Assembly: GCA_938014855.1 (NCBI GenBank)
Contig: CALLQM010000156.1
Span: forward strand, 1 to 14,221
From: an uncultured Clostridia bacterium
GTDB taxonomy: Bacteria; Bacillota; Clostridia; Oscillospirales; Ruminococcaceae
DNA: 14,221 nt
Reading direction: 5' to 3'
Shown here: positions 14,128 through 14,221 of the stretch, one piece after another
Layout: every line of letters begins with the position of its first letter
Numbering within the stretch: the first letter of the stretch is position 1
The notes under the pieces: model-generated
Told to the model about the DNA's origin: nothing
What the model saw: only the letters and a program-made list of their open reading frames with translations
Database searches by the model: none
Made by a program: the position numbers and the translations under genes

Positions 14128-14221
14128 GTGTGCAAAAACTGCCCGAAAATCGGTTTATTGTGCAATATTTGGGGCGTGACTTTTGCTTTTGCAGGCAAAG
14201 TGCGCTCGAACAGATTGAACT
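14124..14221 (+). CDS. phage tail-module gene, 5' fragment cut by window end
   Basis: A GTG at 14124 overlaps the previous TGA (GTGA), with GGAGG at 14112-14116 spaced 7 nt away, so translation clearly continues. Only 32 codons are visible, beginning MSVQKLPENRFIVQYLGRD and containing a CFC pair, with no stop before the edge. After the tube, PBSX-like phages normally encode the tail assembly chaperone, often with a programmed frameshift, then the tape measure. Too little is seen to decide. Confidence 0.6.
   Translation, partial: MSVQKLPENRFIVQYLGRDFCFCRQSALEQIE

Larger units (their letters stand above)
6658..14221 (+). mobile_element. phage packaging-head-contractile tail module (left end of a prophage or domesticated particle)
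   Basis: Eleven consecutive plus-strand genes in canonical virion order: packaging (terS, terL), portal, capsid protease, major capsid, connectors, tail completion, sheath, tube, then a gene cut by the window edge. Spacings run from a 23-nt overlap to a 47-nt gap, with ATGA/GTGA overlaps, so this is one transcription unit. The order parallels the PBSX xkdE-xkdM module of Bacillus. No frame is broken. No integrase, repressor, replication or lysis genes occur in the visible part. G+C is similar to the host by eye, which suggests long residence or a co-adapted phage. Confidence 0.9.

Noticed and set aside
1..14221. CRISPR arrays, tRNA/rRNA genes, insertion sequences and riboswitches.
   Set aside because: No repeat-spacer pattern, cloverleaf-like sequence, transposase or recognisable riboswitch core was seen on either strand.

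Overview
The window looks like a chromosomal segment of a Gram-positive anaerobe of the class Clostridia, probably an Oscillospirales/Ruminococcaceae-type bacterium. This is inferred from AGGAGG-type ribosome sites, a pgk-tpiA-gpmI glycolytic cluster, a cofactor-independent phosphoglycerate mutase, a DegV protein and moderate G+C judged by eye. It is not a species identification.

Left part (1-6441), all on the minus strand. In the direction of transcription the order is trmL (tRNA wobble 2'-O-methyltransferase), degV (fatty-acid-binding protein) and a strong intrinsic terminator (4913-4950). A promoter (4764-4792) then drives pgk, tpiA and gpmI, which carry out consecutive lower-glycolysis steps plus triose isomerisation. 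A GC-rich hairpin follows pgk, another follows tpiA, and an intrinsic terminator (970-1006) ends the operon after gpmI. Further on are a small AT-rich four-helix membrane protein of unknown function and a carboxymuconolactone-decarboxylase-fold protein that has lost the CxxC pair of the AhpD branch.

Right part (6658-14221, running off the window), all on the plus strand. This is a tightly packed phage structural operon in the usual virion order: terminase small and large subunits, portal, capsid protease (with a Cys/His cluster and a helical tail), major capsid protein, two head-tail connector candidates, a tail-completion candidate, a short contractile-tail sheath, a probable tail tube, and the start of one more gene. 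The arrangement matches PBSX/XkdE-M-like myophage modules of Firmicutes. Every reading frame is open and the genes overlap or nearly touch, so the module looks intact.

The junction between the two parts is a 216-bp divergent intergenic region (6442-6657). It carries a minus-strand promoter for trmL-degV and a 13-bp inverted repeat, and I see no integrase, repressor or attachment site on this side. The packaging genes therefore directly abut a housekeeping operon. This could be one edge of an ordinary prophage whose lysogeny genes lie to the right, a decayed prophage, or a domesticated particle such as a gene transfer agent. The sequence in view cannot separate these.
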